Below, piece by piece: positions 19,196 through 29,282 of a stretch of 64,000 nt of DNA (positions are counted from its first letter, which is position 1; each line of letters starts with the position of its first letter). The position numbers and the translations under genes were made by a program. Under the pieces are notes generated by a model, which was not told where the DNA came from, searched no databases, and worked only from the letters and a program-made list of their open reading frames with translations. The DNA comes from Acetobacteraceae bacterium B3987 (GTDB lineage: Bacteria > Pseudomonadota > Alphaproteobacteria > Acetobacterales > Acetobacteraceae), in contig JAFNMF010000001.1 in assembly GCA_026537415.1 (NCBI GenBank), positions 668,712-732,711 on the forward strand, written 5' to 3'.

Positions 19196-20512
19196 TCAGG
19201 CAAGCCCCAGCTTTGCCAGAGCTTCATCCAGCGGCAGTTCACTCCGCTCGCCCGTAGCACGGTGTTTCAGCTCCACCATGCCTGCCTTGGCCCCACGGGG
19301 ACCAACAATGATCTGCCACGGATGGCCCATCAGGTCGGCATCATTGAACTTCACACCTGCACGGTCGGAACGGTCGTCATAGAGCAGCCCTTCCGGGTCA
19401 CGACCATAGATGAACTCACAGAGCTGGTCACACAGCTCATCACCGGGACGAAGATTGAGCAGAGCCGCCCGGTAGGGAGCGACTTCCTCCGGCCAGATGA
19501 TCCCGGCTTCGTCGTGAGAGGCCTCAATGATGGCCCCGACAAGACGGGACACGCCAATGCCATAAGACCCCATATGTGGATGCAGGGGCGCACCATCGGC
19601 ACCACTCACTTCCACACCCATGGATTCGGTATATTTCGTACCGAAATAGAAGATGTGGCCCACTTCAATCCCACGGCCACCACGGCGGCGATCTTCCGGC
19701 ACGCTCTCCCATGCAGAAAGATCATGCTTTTCGTCCGTGGCTGAATAGGTCGTCTTCACGATCTCACGCAGCTTCTGGAGGTCTTCCTCCTTCTGCGGGT
19801 CGAGACCGATATTGTCCCAGTCAATCTCATCCCAGCCAGCATCATAGAAGACCTCGCTCTCCCCCGTCGGCGCAAGGACGAGGAATTCATGGCTCAGCTC
19901 GCCACCAATCGGCCCCGTATCAGCCGCCATCGGCACAGCCTGCACGCCCAGACGGCGGAAAATCTTCAGATAGGACAGCATGATGCGGTAATAGCTGCTC
20001 ACCGCCTCCTCATAGGAGAGGTCGAAGCTGTAACCATCCTTCATGTAGAATTCACGACCACGCATCACACCGAAACGGGGGCGGATCTCATCCCGGAACT
20101 TCCACTGGATGTGGTACAGCATCTTCGGCAGTTCACGGTATGATTTCACCGTGCCACCGAACAGGTCCGTCACCATTTCCTCATTGGTCGGGCCGTAAAG
20201 CAGCTCACGATCCTGTCTGTCCTTGATGCGCAGCATCTCCGGACCATAAGCATCGTAACGGCCAGAACGCCGCCACAGCTCGGCAGACTGGACGGTTGGC
20301 ATCAGGATTTCCTGCCCGCCAATCCGGTCCTGCTCCTGCCGCACGATATTGGCGATATTCCGCAGAACACGCAGCCCTGCGGGCAGCCATGTATAGATGC
20401 CCGACGAAGACTGCCGCACGAGACCAGCCCGCAGCATCAGACGATGAGAGGCGATCTGTGCCTCGGCGGGAACTTCCTTCAGGGTAGGCTGAAACGCCTG
20501 ACTTAACCGCAT
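19196..20512 (-). CDS. proS: Prolyl-tRNA synthetase, short form
   Basis: Charges tRNA-Pro. The 438-residue protein has class II motif 2 and 3 blocks ([36 protein letters not shown]) and the C-terminal anticodon-binding domain ([12 protein letters not shown]). At this length it lacks the editing insertion found in the roughly 570-residue E. coli enzyme, as is usual for alphaproteobacterial ProS; mischarged Ala-tRNA-Pro would need a separate deacylase. It lies in the birA-dnaE operon, 12 bp after rnj. Confidence 0.96.
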   Translation of the reverse strand: MRLSQAFQPTLKEVPAEAQIASHRLMLRAGLVRQSSSGIYTWLPAGLRVLRNIANIVRQEQDRIGGQEILMPTVQSAELWRRSGRYDAYGPEMLRIKDRQDRELLYGPTNEEMVTDLFGGTVKSYRELPKMLYHIQWKFRDEIRPRFGVMRGREFYMKDGYSFDLSYEEAVSSYYRIMLSYLKIFRRLGVQAVPMAADTGPIGGELSHEFLVLAPTGESEVFYDAGWDEIDWDNIGLDPQKEEDLQKLREIVKTTYSATDEKHDLSAWESVPEDRRRGGRGIEVGHIFYFGTKYTESMGVEVSGADGAPLHPHMGSYGIGVSRLVGAIIEASHDEAGIIWPEEVAPYRAALLNLRPGDELCDQLCEFIYGRDPEGLLYDDRSDRAGVKFNDADLMGHPWQIIVGPRGAKAGMVELKHRATGERSELPLDEALAKLGLA

Positions 20513-20524
20513 ATTCCTGTTTCC

Positions 20525-22183
20525 TCAGACGCGCAAAAGGTGGACATCAACCAGCGGACGCTTCCGCAGTTTCCGGCCCAGTGCCCGACGCAGGGCCGTG
20601 CGTGCCGCATCACGGAAGGCCTGATCATCCTGACGGAACTCATCAGGAATCTCATCAATGGCATAGGCAAATTCTTCACGGATGCGGGCACTCTCCGGGT
20701 CGTCACGCTCCAAAAGACCCGGCGCACTGATGCGTGGCTCCCCGATGACATAGCCTTCATCATCCACGGCGAAACTGGCAAGCACCATACCGTTGAACAG
20801 CATACGACGGCGGGCTGCCAGCACGCCACCCGTCATGGGCAGAAGACGGTCGCCATCCAGAGCCAGCAGACCTGTCGGAGCCGTATCGACCACCTCGACC
20901 GGTCCCGGCCCCAGATTGAGGATATCACCATCTTCAAGCAGCACGGCCTCGGCACCACATTCACGGGCCAGTGCCCCATGCGCTGTCAGGTGACGCCATT
21001 CCCCATGCGTGGGGATGCTGTAACGGGGGCGGACCAGACTGTAGAGATGACGGATATCACCACCAGTCGCATGGCCGGATGTATGCACCATGCCGTCCCT
21101 GTCTGTCAGAACGGTCACTCCACGACGGGTCAGATTATCCTGCACGGTCATGACGGCCTGCTCATTCCCCGGAATGACACGGGAGCTGTAAATGACCGTA
21201 TCCCCCTCACCCAGTGAAATGGTGGAATGGGTATCACAGGCAATGCGGGACAGGGCTGAGCGGGCCTCACCCTGACTGCCCGTAATGATCATCAGCAGAT
21301 TCTCATCCGGAACATCCTTGATGTCATATTCCGTCAGGAACGGTGGCAGATCAGCGAAATAGCCGCATTCACGGGCAGCGGATTCAAGGTTACGCAGGGA
21401 ACGCCCCACCACCATGATCTCACGACCGGAGGCCAGACCGGCCTTGGCGATGCTTTCCACACGGGCCACGTTACTAGCAAAACAGGTGACGGCCACACGC
21501 CCTTCCAGCTTTGCAATCATTTCCGTCAGACCGACACGGACATCCGCCTCGGACTGGGACCGCCCTTCCTTCATGACGTTTGTGCTGTCACCCACCATGG
21601 CCAGTACGCCCTCATCGCCCAGCGCACGGAAAGCATCTTCATCCGTCACGGGACCAACCAGCGGGGTCGGGTCCAGCTTCCAGTCCCCGGTATGGACGAC
21701 AATGCCATGAGGCGTGCGGATGGCAATGGCCTGCCCTTCCACAATGGAGTGTGTCACCGGAATGAACTGAAGATCAAACGGACCAACATCAAAGCGGGAA
21801 CCCGGCATGACGATGTGGATGACAACCTGATTCTGCAAGCCAGCCTCGGTTAGCTTGCGACGCAGCACGGCTGCCGTGAAAGGCGTGGCATAGACGGGAC
21901 AACGGATCTGACGCCAGAGATGGGCTACAGCCCCCACATGGTCCTCATGAGCGTGGGTGATGACCAGCCCATGCAAATTGTCTCTCCGCTCGGCGATGAA
22001 GGTCGGGTCGGACATCAGCACGTCAGCTTCTGGTGTATCGTTACCAGAGAAACCAATACCGCAGTCAATCGCCAGCCAGTGTTCCTGACCTTCCTCACGC
22101 AGTCGGTACAGATTAAAATTCATGCCGATCTCGCCCGTCCCTCCTAAAGGAAGGTAGGCAAAATCACTCTTCTTTTCTGTCAT
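20525..22183 (-). CDS. rnj: Ribonuclease J
   Basis: A 552-residue metallo-beta-lactamase/beta-CASP ribonuclease that acts as a 5'-3' exonuclease and endonuclease in RNA decay and rRNA maturation. It shows the zinc motif HAHEDHVGAV, HTGDWKLD, GDSTN and the beta-CASP blocks TCFASNVARV and SGHATGGD, with a C-terminal domain ending in RKRPLVDVHLLRV. It lies 18 bp downstream of coaX and 12 bp upstream of proS, as in related Rhodospirillales. Confidence 0.95.
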   Translation of the reverse strand: MTEKKSDFAYLPLGGTGEIGMNFNLYRLREEGQEHWLAIDCGIGFSGNDTPEADVLMSDPTFIAERRDNLHGLVITHAHEDHVGAVAHLWRQIRCPVYATPFTAAVLRRKLTEAGLQNQVVIHIVMPGSRFDVGPFDLQFIPVTHSIVEGQAIAIRTPHGIVVHTGDWKLDPTPLVGPVTDEDAFRALGDEGVLAMVGDSTNVMKEGRSQSEADVRVGLTEMIAKLEGRVAVTCFASNVARVESIAKAGLASGREIMVVGRSLRNLESAARECGYFADLPPFLTEYDIKDVPDENLLMIITGSQGEARSALSRIACDTHSTISLGEGDTVIYSSRVIPGNEQAVMTVQDNLTRRGVTVLTDRDGMVHTSGHATGGDIRHLYSLVRPRYSIPTHGEWRHLTAHGALARECGAEAVLLEDGDILNLGPGPVEVVDTAPTGLLALDGDRLLPMTGGVLAARRRMLFNGMVLASFAVDDEGYVIGEPRISAPGLLERDDPESARIREEFAYAIDEIPDEFRQDDQAFRDAARTALRRALGRKLRKRPLVDVHLLRV

Positions 22184-22201
22184 AAACGCATCATATCCTG
22201 T

Positions 22202-23053
22202 TCAAGCGTTATCAGGGTGCCCGAAGGCGGTATGGGCCTGTTGCCCGGAAAAATCGGTAATGAAGCGATCCCTATTCTGCCCGGCCAGAAGGCGTAGCCC
22301 TTCCAGTGTCAAGTCAGGTGCCACTTCATCAAATAACGTCGTCCCCTCAGAGAAGAGCGGGGCCAGACCGCCCGTCGCCACAACTCTGGGGCTCTCCTGC
22401 ATTTCACCAGCAATGCGGTGAACAATTCCTTCGACCAGACCCACATAGCCCCAGAAGAGGCCTGATCGCATCGCAACACTCGTGCTGCGGCCTATTGCTT
22501 CCACCGGTCGGCCAACACTGACACGAGGCAACCGTGCCGCCGCTTGATGCAAGGCATCCATCGAGAGGTTGACCCCCGGTGCAATCGCTCCACCGCAATA
22601 GCGGCCCTGAGCATCGACAACATCAAAGGTTGTCGCCGTTCCAAAATCCACAACCACCAGCGGGCCGCCACCGTAGAGCTGACGAGCCGCAAGACCATTC
22701 AGCAAACGGTCCGCCCCCAACTCCGCCGGGGTGTCCACCAGCACATCCATTTGCCAATCCAACTCATCATTGGCCACGAGAGGCTCTACATGCAGCCAAC
22801 AACGGCATAAACGCCGCAGATCATACAACGCAGCCGGAACGACCGTCCCAATAATAGCCTGCGTTATACAATCCGGGCTCAGTCCTGCACGTTCCATCAG
22901 ACTCAGTAGCCAAACAGCATATTCATCTGCCGTTCTACGGTCATCTGTCGAGATGCGCCAGCGTCCTACCCATGACTCGCCATCATGAATGGCAAAAACC
23001 ACATTCGTATTGCCAGCATCAACGACGAGCAGCACATCCCCTCCCTTACTCAC
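22202..23053 (-). CDS. coaX: Type III pantothenate kinase
   Basis: Phosphorylates pantothenate at the start of coenzyme A synthesis. The 283-residue protein has the ASKHA phosphate loop [10 protein letters not shown] near the N-terminus, [11 protein letters not shown] and [12 protein letters not shown] with the catalytic aspartate, and GGAIAPG. CoaX enzymes are not feedback-inhibited by CoA and need a monovalent cation. It starts within the last 8 bp of birA, which indicates translational coupling. Confidence 0.96.
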   Translation of the reverse strand: MSKGGDVLLVVDAGNTNVVFAIHDGESWVGRWRISTDDRRTADEYAVWLLSLMERAGLSPDCITQAIIGTVVPAALYDLRRLCRCWLHVEPLVANDELDWQMDVLVDTPAELGADRLLNGLAARQLYGGGPLVVVDFGTATTFDVVDAQGRYCGGAIAPGVNLSMDALHQAAARLPRVSVGRPVEAIGRSTSVAMRSGLFWGYVGLVEGIVHRIAGEMQESPRVVATGGLAPLFSEGTTLFDEVAPDLTLEGLRLLAGQNRDRFITDFSGQQAHTAFGHPDNA

Positions 23054-23795
23054 AGATCACATCACCCGTCACAACTGAGGTTACAGTACCACCGTCCAGT
23101 GCAAGCAAAAGATGTCCCTGTGCATCAAGGCCGGCAAATCGTCCTGCCTCTTCCCTACCATGCCTTCGAAGGATCAGTCGAGTGCCCAGAGGGTGCGCAC
23201 GCTGCATCCAGCCATCCCATATCACGCTATGCCCCTCATGCTGCCAGCGTTCCATCCAGTCATCAAAGGCCTGCACGATGGCTCGAGCACAGATTGAAGC
23301 TTCCGGCGGCAGGCAATATTCGGCCAGAGCCGCTAGTTCCCGCCCTTCAATAACCGGTGCCTGCTGTAGATTGGCCCCCATGCCAATCACAGCCCAACTG
23401 GTAGCTTCCTGCCCTTCATTCAACAGAGACCCGGTCTCAATCAAGATACCAGCCATCTTCCGACCGAATAGCAGCAAATCATTCGGCCATTTCAGTCTTA
23501 ATGCAGAAGGAGTCTTCTCTGGCAGAGCCGCAGCAGTAACCAGCCCATCATAAAAGGCTAGACCTACCAAATATGGCAGAACAGCTCGCAGTTTCTGATG
23601 TTCGGAAAAATGAAAAAGGAAGGAAAAAGCGAGATTTCCTTCGCCACTATCCCAATTACGCCCTCGGCTCCCGCGGGCAGCACTCTGTCGCTCTGCTATT
23701 ACAGCCAGCTTGTCTTTTTCGCCGGCTTCAGCCCGTTCCCGACAGAGATCGGAAGTGGATGCCAGCGTTTCATATTGTTCGAAACGCCAGGTCAT
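23046..23795 (-). CDS. birA: Biotin--[acetyl-CoA-carboxylase] ligase
   Basis: Attaches biotin to carboxyl carrier proteins. The 249-residue protein has the ligase blocks [40 protein letters not shown] and a C-terminal SH3-like domain ([14 protein letters not shown]). It has no N-terminal helix-turn-helix, so it is a monofunctional ligase and not the E. coli type repressor. It is the first gene of the seven-gene operon and begins 20 bp from the tRNA-Val gene, where relatives have nuoN. Confidence 0.95.
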   Translation of the reverse strand: MTWRFEQYETLASTSDLCRERAEAGEKDKLAVIAERQSAARGSRGRNWDSGEGNLAFSFLFHFSEHQKLRAVLPYLVGLAFYDGLVTAAALPEKTPSALRLKWPNDLLLFGRKMAGILIETGSLLNEGQEATSWAVIGMGANLQQAPVIEGRELAALAEYCLPPEASICARAIVQAFDDWMERWQHEGHSVIWDGWMQRAHPLGTRLILRRHGREEAGRFAGLDAQGHLLLALDGGTVTSVVTGDVICE

Positions 23796-23814
23796 AGAAA
23801 ACTTAAATATAGGG

Positions 23815-23889
23815 TGGTGGGCAATGACGGGATCGAACCGCCGACCCTCTCGGTGTAAACGAGACGCTCTACCGCTGAGCTAATTGCCC
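23815..23889 (-). tRNA. tRNA-Val (anticodon TAC)
   Basis: A 75-nt cloverleaf: acceptor GGGCAAT/ATTGCCC, D-arm TAGCTCAGCGGTAGAGC, anticodon stem TCTCG/CGAGA enclosing TTTACAC, T-arm GGCGGTTCGATCCCGTC, and an encoded CCA. It lies between hupB and birA on the same strand. Confidence 0.96.
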
Positions 23890-23922
23890 GCCCCGAGTTA
23901 TATGCAAAAGCACTTCGGAGCG

Positions 23923-23968
23923 CAACGGGGAAATATCATTTTTTTTCAAAAAATTATCTTCCCCCGTT
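23923..23968 (-). terminator. Possible terminator after hupB
   Basis: Downstream of hupB on the minus strand, AACGGGG pairs with CCCCGTT across an AT-rich loop that itself contains facing T and A runs. It is not a textbook intrinsic terminator, but it is the only strong structure between hupB and the tRNA-Val gene. Confidence 0.4.
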
Positions 23969-23983
23969 CCCACGATGCCAGCC

Positions 23984-24271
23984 TTACTTGCTGACGGCAT
24001 CCTTCAGGCCCTTACCCGGCTTAAAGCGCACGGATGTAGAAGCCGGAATATCAATCTCTTCACCAGTGCGCGGATTGCGACCCTTGGCGGCCTTGCGGGT
24101 AGCTGTCACGAAGCTACCGAAACCTACCAGGCGAACTTCCTGCCCCTTAGCAAGGGTCTTCTCAATGGTGCCGAACACGGCATCCACGACATCACCAGCC
24201 TTCGCCTTGGGAAGATCAGCGGCCTCGGCAACGGAAGCAATGAGTTCCTGCTTGTTCAGAGGTTTCTCCAT
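23984..24271 (-). CDS. hupB: HU-family DNA-binding protein
   Basis: A 95-residue HU subunit: MEKPLNKQELIASVA, VRLVGFGSFV, and the DNA-arm region GRNPRTGEEIDIPASTSVRFKPGKGLK. It bends and compacts DNA non-specifically. The start at 24271 was chosen over 24286 because GGAAAGG lies directly upstream. It follows lon, the usual order in alphaproteobacteria. Confidence 0.96.
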   Translation of the reverse strand: MEKPLNKQELIASVAEAADLPKAKAGDVVDAVFGTIEKTLAKGQEVRLVGFGSFVTATRKAAKGRNPRTGEEIDIPASTSVRFKPGKGLKDAVSK

Positions 24272-24398
24272 GTTAAGCCTTTCCAATGGTTGGTGAGACG
24301 GCCCCGAAAAGGGGCCAGAATCACATATTGCAATTTACATCTGCACTATGAAGCGGTTTTCAGCCGCGTCAACAGTCGGAGGGCAAGAATACCCTCAC

Positions 24399-26996
24399 TT
24401 AGTGACGAATTGAGCGAGAAATTCCCTCCCCGTTCACTTTCTTGCCGCTTCTGCCGGCTATCTGGCCTGCCGCCAGAGCCTTAGGCGGTTCTGTCAGAGC
24501 AATATTCAGCACCTCATCCATGTGTCGGACAGGGATGATCTCCAACCCTTCCTTCACATTCTCCGGAATCTCGGCAAGGTCTTTGACGTTCGTCTCTGGA
24601 ATCAGAACCGTTTTGATGCCTGCCCGCAAAGCCGCCAACAACTTCTCTTTCAGCCCGCCAATCTCCAGCACACGGCCACGTAGGGTCACTTCCCCTGTCA
24701 TGGCAACATCATGCCGGACTGGAATCCGTGTCAGCACGCTGACCAGAGACGTTGTCAGGGCTGAACCAGCAGAAGGACCATCCTTGGGCACCGCACCTTC
24801 CGGCAGATGCACGTGGATATCCGTTTTCTCCAGCACAGTCGGGTCGATCCCGAATGTCTCAGCACGGGACTTCACGTAGGAGAAAGCCGCAGAGACACTC
24901 TCCTTCATCACGTCACCAAGCTTACCGGTATGACGGATGGCCCCCTTACCCGGCATGGTCAGACTCTCGATGGTCAGTATCTCACCGCCAACCTGCGTCC
25001 ATGCCAGACCTGTCACGATGCCGACCTGATCTTCCTGATCCGCTTCGCTATGACGATAGCGTGGCACACCAGCATAAATCTCCAGCGTCTCTGGCGTCAC
25101 CTCGATCTTTTTCACCTTGCCAGACAGAATCTCACGCACGGCCTTGCGAGCCAGACGGGCAATCATCCGCTCCAGATTACGCACCCCGGCTTCCCGTGTG
25201 TAGGACCGGATAAGGGCCAAGAGGGCCTCATCTGTCACATGCCACTCATCGGGGCGCAGATTATGCTCCTTTGCCTGTTTGGCAAGAAGGTGCCTTTTGG
25301 CAATCTCAAGCTTTTCCTGCTCCGTATAGCCAGACAGGCGAATGATCTCCATACGGTCCAACAACGGCTGCGGCATATCAAGAGAGTTGGCCGTAGCAAT
25401 GAACATAATGTTCGAAAGATCATACTCTACTTCGAGATAATGATCCCCGAACGTATTGTTCTGCTCGGGATCCAGCACCTCCAGCAGAGCCGAAGATGGA
25501 TCCCCCCGCCAGTCAGAGCCAAGCTTGTCCACCTCATCCAACAGGAAAAGCGGATTATTCACACCGGCCTTCTTAACGCCCTGAATAATCTTACCGGGCA
25601 TAGCACCGATATAGGTCCGCCGGTGACCACGGATTTCAGACTCGTCCTTCATGCCACCAAGGGACATGCGAACATATTTCCGCCCCGTAGCTCTGGCGAT
25701 AGACCGTGCCAGAGAAGTCTTACCAACACCCGGAGGGCCAACCAGACAGAGAATCGGACCCTTCAGCTTCTTGGCACGACTCTGGACAGCCAGATACTCC
25801 AGAATACGCTCCTTGATCTTCTCTAACCCGTAATGATCGGCTTCCAGAACATCCTCAGCCTTCTGAAGCGACTTGGTCAGTCTAGACTGCTTCTTCCACG
25901 GCAGAGCAACCAGCCAATCCAGATAGCTGCGTACAACCGTGCCTTCGGCAGACATGGGACTCATGTTCCGCAGCTTCTTCAACTCGCCACGGGCTTTTTC
26001 CTTGGCTTCCTGACTCAGCCCCTGCGTTTCGATCTTTTCTTCGATCTCGCCGAGTTCGTCACGGCCATCCTCACCCTCGCCCAGCTCCTTCTGAATGGCC
26101 TTCATCTGCTCATTCAGATAATATTCCCGCTGGGTTTTCTCCATCTGCTTCTTCACACGGTTGCGAATGCGCTTCTCCACCTGAAGCACGTCAATTTCCG
26201 CCTCCATACCAGCGAAAATGCGCTCCAGCCGCTCCTCAACAGAGAGCGTCTCCAACAATTCCTGCCGTTCCGGAATCCGCAGATTAAGATGGCTGGCAAT
26301 CGTATCTGCCAGACGAGAAGGGTCTTCCAAATGGCTAACAGAGGCCAGAACCTCCGGTGCAACCTTCTTGTTCAGCCGAGCATAATCTTCAAAGCGTTTT
26401 ACGGCAGAGCGGGCCAGTGCCTCACGCTCACCATCACGAGCACCCAGCTCATCGGGAAGGTCCTCTACGGAACTCTGAAAATACCCGTCCTGTTCCTTCA
26501 ACCCAATAAGACGGACACGACGCAGCCCCTCCACCAGCACTTTTACGGTACCATCGGGCAATTTCAGCAGCTGAAGAACACTGGCAACCGTCCCAACACG
26601 GAACACATCGTCAACGGTCGGCTCGTCTTTACCCACATCTTTCTGAGAGACAAGAATGATCTCACGAGCATTCTCTGGCATCTGATCCAGCGCATGGATC
26701 GACTTCTCACGCCCCACAAAGAGCGGGACAATCATATGGGGAAAAACGACAATATTCCGCAAAGGCAGCACCGGCATGACAGGCTGCTCTTTACGAGTCA
26801 CTTTCTTCTCAGCAACTGCCTTTTCTGGCTGCGCTTTGCTTGCAGCTACCTTTTTGCGTGGTGTTGCAGCCTTGCTTGATGCGCTTTTAGCTGCACTAGA
26901 GGTCGCACGCCGTGTACGCCCTGCATTTTCACTGCCAGAGGTCTTCGTGTCGGCAGTTTTGCGGCGACCTGTTTTCGGTTTCTTTTCGTCACTCAT
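24399..26996 (-). CDS. lon: ATP-dependent protease Lon with long basic N-terminal tail
   Basis: An 865-residue LonA protease that degrades misfolded and regulatory proteins. The conserved N-domain begins at [21 protein letters not shown] near residue 73. The AAA+ module has GPPGVGKTS, and the proteolytic dyad is Ser742 (PKDGPSAG) and Lys785 (GLKEKLLAA), spaced as in E. coli Lon. The first 70 or so residues are an extra low-complexity segment rich in Lys, Arg, Ala, Ser and Thr (for example [20 protein letters not shown]), absent from E. coli Lon. An internal start after this segment is possible, but I see no clear one. A possible heat-shock promoter lies upstream. Confidence 0.96.
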   Translation of the reverse strand: MSDEKKPKTGRRKTADTKTSGSENAGRTRRATSSAAKSASSKAATPRKKVAASKAQPEKAVAEKKVTRKEQPVMPVLPLRNIVVFPHMIVPLFVGREKSIHALDQMPENAREIILVSQKDVGKDEPTVDDVFRVGTVASVLQLLKLPDGTVKVLVEGLRRVRLIGLKEQDGYFQSSVEDLPDELGARDGEREALARSAVKRFEDYARLNKKVAPEVLASVSHLEDPSRLADTIASHLNLRIPERQELLETLSVEERLERIFAGMEAEIDVLQVEKRIRNRVKKQMEKTQREYYLNEQMKAIQKELGEGEDGRDELGEIEEKIETQGLSQEAKEKARGELKKLRNMSPMSAEGTVVRSYLDWLVALPWKKQSRLTKSLQKAEDVLEADHYGLEKIKERILEYLAVQSRAKKLKGPILCLVGPPGVGKTSLARSIARATGRKYVRMSLGGMKDESEIRGHRRTYIGAMPGKIIQGVKKAGVNNPLFLLDEVDKLGSDWRGDPSSALLEVLDPEQNNTFGDHYLEVEYDLSNIMFIATANSLDMPQPLLDRMEIIRLSGYTEQEKLEIAKRHLLAKQAKEHNLRPDEWHVTDEALLALIRSYTREAGVRNLERMIARLARKAVREILSGKVKKIEVTPETLEIYAGVPRYRHSEADQEDQVGIVTGLAWTQVGGEILTIESLTMPGKGAIRHTGKLGDVMKESVSAAFSYVKSRAETFGIDPTVLEKTDIHVHLPEGAVPKDGPSAGSALTTSLVSVLTRIPVRHDVAMTGEVTLRGRVLEIGGLKEKLLAALRAGIKTVLIPETNVKDLAEIPENVKEGLEIIPVRHMDEVLNIALTEPPKALAAGQIAGRSGKKVNGEGISRSIRH

Positions 26997-27068
26997 GCTT
27001 CAGGATCTCCATAGCGGACGATCAAACCCACGCCGCCCTACAGAAATGGCACGGCATGGGCTCTTTCA

Positions 27069-27097
27069 ATTAATGTCTCTATGTGGGGTATCAAGGC
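27069..27097 (-). promoter_or_regulatory. Candidate heat-shock (RpoH) promoter with inverted repeat upstream of lon
   Basis: On the minus strand CCTTGATA (CTTG at 27095-27092) is followed after about 16 nt by CATTAAT (27075-27069), resembling the alphaproteobacterial RpoH pattern CTTG-N17/18-CYTAT. It is framed by an inverted repeat, GGGGTAT (27085-27091) and ATACCCC (27108-27114), that overlaps the -35. The pattern match is loose and no start site is known. Confidence 0.3.
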
Positions 27098-27164
27098 ATA
27101 AGGGACAATACCCCGCCATAGCAAAGGACCGGCAGAAACATGACTCTGCCAGTACTTTTTCCTG

Positions 27165-28427
27165 TCAGTCCGCCATTTTCTTTTCGTCAGCCTGCTGCCC
27201 GTAAACATATACCGGTTCAGCCTTGCCTTCTGCGACATCGCGATTGACAACGACCTTCTCAACATTCTTTCTGCCGGGAAGGTCGAACATTGTTTCCATC
27301 AGGATTTTCTCCATGATGGAACGCAGACCACGGGCACCTGTCTGACGCTCGATAGCACGAGCAGCGATCCCCTTGATGGCGTCTTCTTCAAACTCCAACG
27401 TCACCCCTTCCATCTGGAAGAGACGCTGATACTGCTTAATGAGAGCATTTTTCGGCTCTGTTAGAATCTGGACCAGAGCGGCTTCATCAAGGTCGTTCAA
27501 TGTCGCAATGACGGGCAAGCGACCAATAAACTCTGGAATCAGACCATATTTCATAAGGTCTTCTGGTTCGATATCCTTAAGAATATCCCCCAGTTTGCGA
27601 TCATCTTCAGAACGCACATCGGCTCCAAAACCGATCCCGCTCCCTTTACCCCGGGCACTAATGACTTTGTCCAACCCAGCAAACGCACCACCACAGATAA
27701 AGAGCATGTTGGTTGTGTCAACCTGTACAAACTCCTGCTGCGGATGCTTACGCCCACCCTGCGGCGGAACGGACGCCACGGTCCCTTCCATCAGCTTCAG
27801 CAAGGCCTGCTGCACACCCTCACCCGATACATCACGAGTGATGGATGGATTCTCTGCCTTACGAGAAATCTTGTCGATTTCGTCGATATAGACGATGCCA
27901 CGCTGAGCACGCTCGACATTATAATCACAGGCCTGAAGCAACTTGAGGATGATATTCTCAACATCCTCACCCACATACCCAGCTTCTGTCAGCGTTGTGG
28001 CGTCTGCCATGGTAAAAGGCACATCAAGAATGCGAGCGAGCGTCTGGGCCAGAAGAGTCTTCCCTGTACCGGTCGGGCCGATCAACATGATATTGGCCTT
28101 GCCAATCTCAACATCTCCGGCCTTTTCGGCCTGCTCCAGCCGCTTGTAATGGTTATGTACGGCTACCGAGAGTACCTTCTTGGCTTCACTCTGGCCGATA
28201 ACATAATCATTCAGAATCTGGCAGATCTCACGTGGGGTCGGGACCCCTTCACCACTGGTTACAGGGCCTGCACTACGCTCCTCACGGATGATATCGGTGC
28301 ATAGCTCGACACATTCATTACAGATGAACACGGTCGGTCCGGCGATGAGTTTTTTAACCTCATGCTGGGACTTTCCACAGAATGAACAATAAAGCGTATT
28401 CTTGGAATCGCTATCTTTTCCGCTCAT
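27165..28427 (-). CDS. clpX: ClpX, ATPase subunit of ClpXP
   Basis: A 420-residue AAA+ unfoldase. The N-terminal zinc-binding domain has Cys14, Cys17, Cys36 and Cys39 (YCSFCGK ... [10 protein letters not shown]). Walker A is GPTGTGKT, Walker [11 protein letters not shown], the GYVGEDVE pore loop is present, and the IGF-like loop for docking ClpP follows in the middle region. It lies 67 bp after clpP on the same strand, and delivers tagged substrates to it. Confidence 0.97.
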   Translation of the reverse strand: MSGKDSDSKNTLYCSFCGKSQHEVKKLIAGPTVFICNECVELCTDIIREERSAGPVTSGEGVPTPREICQILNDYVIGQSEAKKVLSVAVHNHYKRLEQAEKAGDVEIGKANIMLIGPTGTGKTLLAQTLARILDVPFTMADATTLTEAGYVGEDVENIILKLLQACDYNVERAQRGIVYIDEIDKISRKAENPSITRDVSGEGVQQALLKLMEGTVASVPPQGGRKHPQQEFVQVDTTNMLFICGGAFAGLDKVISARGKGSGIGFGADVRSEDDRKLGDILKDIEPEDLMKYGLIPEFIGRLPVIATLNDLDEAALVQILTEPKNALIKQYQRLFQMEGVTLEFEEDAIKGIAARAIERQTGARGLRSIMEKILMETMFDLPGRKNVEKVVVNRDVAEGKAEPVYVYGQQADEKKMAD

Positions 28428-28494
28428 TACAGCTCCTCAAACCCGTATGGGAAACGGGTATGTTCAGACCCCTGAATACCCTGTGATAATCAGA

Positions 28495-29133
28495 TCAGGC
28501 CTTCTTCTCCGCAGGGTGTCGTGTCACAACCTCATCGACCAACCCAAATTCCTTGGCCTCCGTAGCGGAGAGATAACGGTCACGCTCCAGCGCTTCTTCA
28601 ATTTCTTCCAGCGGACGCCCTGTATGCTCACGATAAATCTCGTTCAGACGGCGACGGATCTGAAGGATTTCACGAGCCTGAATCTCAATATCCGAAGCCT
28701 GCCCCTGTGCCCCGCCGGAAGGCTGGTGAACCATGACACGGGCATTTGGCAGACAGAAGCGTCGTCCGGCCTCACCAGCAGCCAGCAGCAGCGACCCCAT
28801 GGACGCTGCCTGACCAATACAAACCGTACTGACCGGCGAGCGGATATACTGCATGGTGTCATACATGGCCAGACCAGCCGACACAACACCACCCGGACTG
28901 TTGATATAAAAGGAAATTTCCTTAGTTGGGTTAACACTCTCCAGGTAAAGCAGCTGTGCACAAATCAGTGAAGAAACCTGATCATACACCGGGCCTGTCA
29001 GGAAAATGATACGCTCCTGTAGAAGCCGGGAATAAATATCGAAAGAGCGCTCACCCCTTGAGGTCTGCTCCACCACCATAGGAACAAGAGTATTATTGAA
29101 CACGTCCAGAGGATTACGGTCTTCAATGCCCAT
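28495..29133 (-). CDS. clpP: ClpP protease subunit
   Basis: A 212-residue serine peptidase forming the tetradecameric chamber of ClpXP. Catalytic Ser111 (GQAASMGS) and His136 (MVHQPSGG) are visible, with the Asp in the usual C-terminal region near [18 protein letters not shown]. It is separated from tig by about 150 bp containing the tig terminator, so it likely has its own promoter and is transcribed with clpX. Confidence 0.97.
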   Translation of the reverse strand: MGIEDRNPLDVFNNTLVPMVVEQTSRGERSFDIYSRLLQERIIFLTGPVYDQVSSLICAQLLYLESVNPTKEISFYINSPGGVVSAGLAMYDTMQYIRSPVSTVCIGQAASMGSLLLAAGEAGRRFCLPNARVMVHQPSGGAQGQASDIEIQAREILQIRRRLNEIYREHTGRPLEEIEEALERDRYLSATEAKEFGLVDEVVTRHPAEKKA

Positions 29134-29232
29134 AGGTATTTTCCTTTACAACTCCCCCTAGCCTAGCACACCCCCTGAGCCCCTGTCTCTGTGTGGAATG
29201 GACTTATGTCAGAGGAATCTTCCTGCCAAGAG

Positions 29233-29263
29233 CAAAAAAAAGGGGCAGCGGCTGCTGCCCCTT
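29233..29263 (-). terminator. Intrinsic terminator of tig
   Basis: On the minus strand, a 10-bp stem (AAGGGGCAGC / GCTGCCCCTT) with a 4-nt loop is followed by a run of eight T, 20 bp past the tig stop codon. Confidence 0.9.
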
Positions 29264-29282
29264 CTTCTTTCAAATGCGGCAA

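Noticed and set aside
18141-19382. 413-codon open frame on the plus strand across lolC and proS
   Set aside because: It crosses the boundary of two well-supported genes on the other strand and has no protein-like features.
25833-26879. 348-codon open frame on the plus strand, opposite lon
   Set aside because: Antisense shadow of the Lon N-domain and linker, without start signals.
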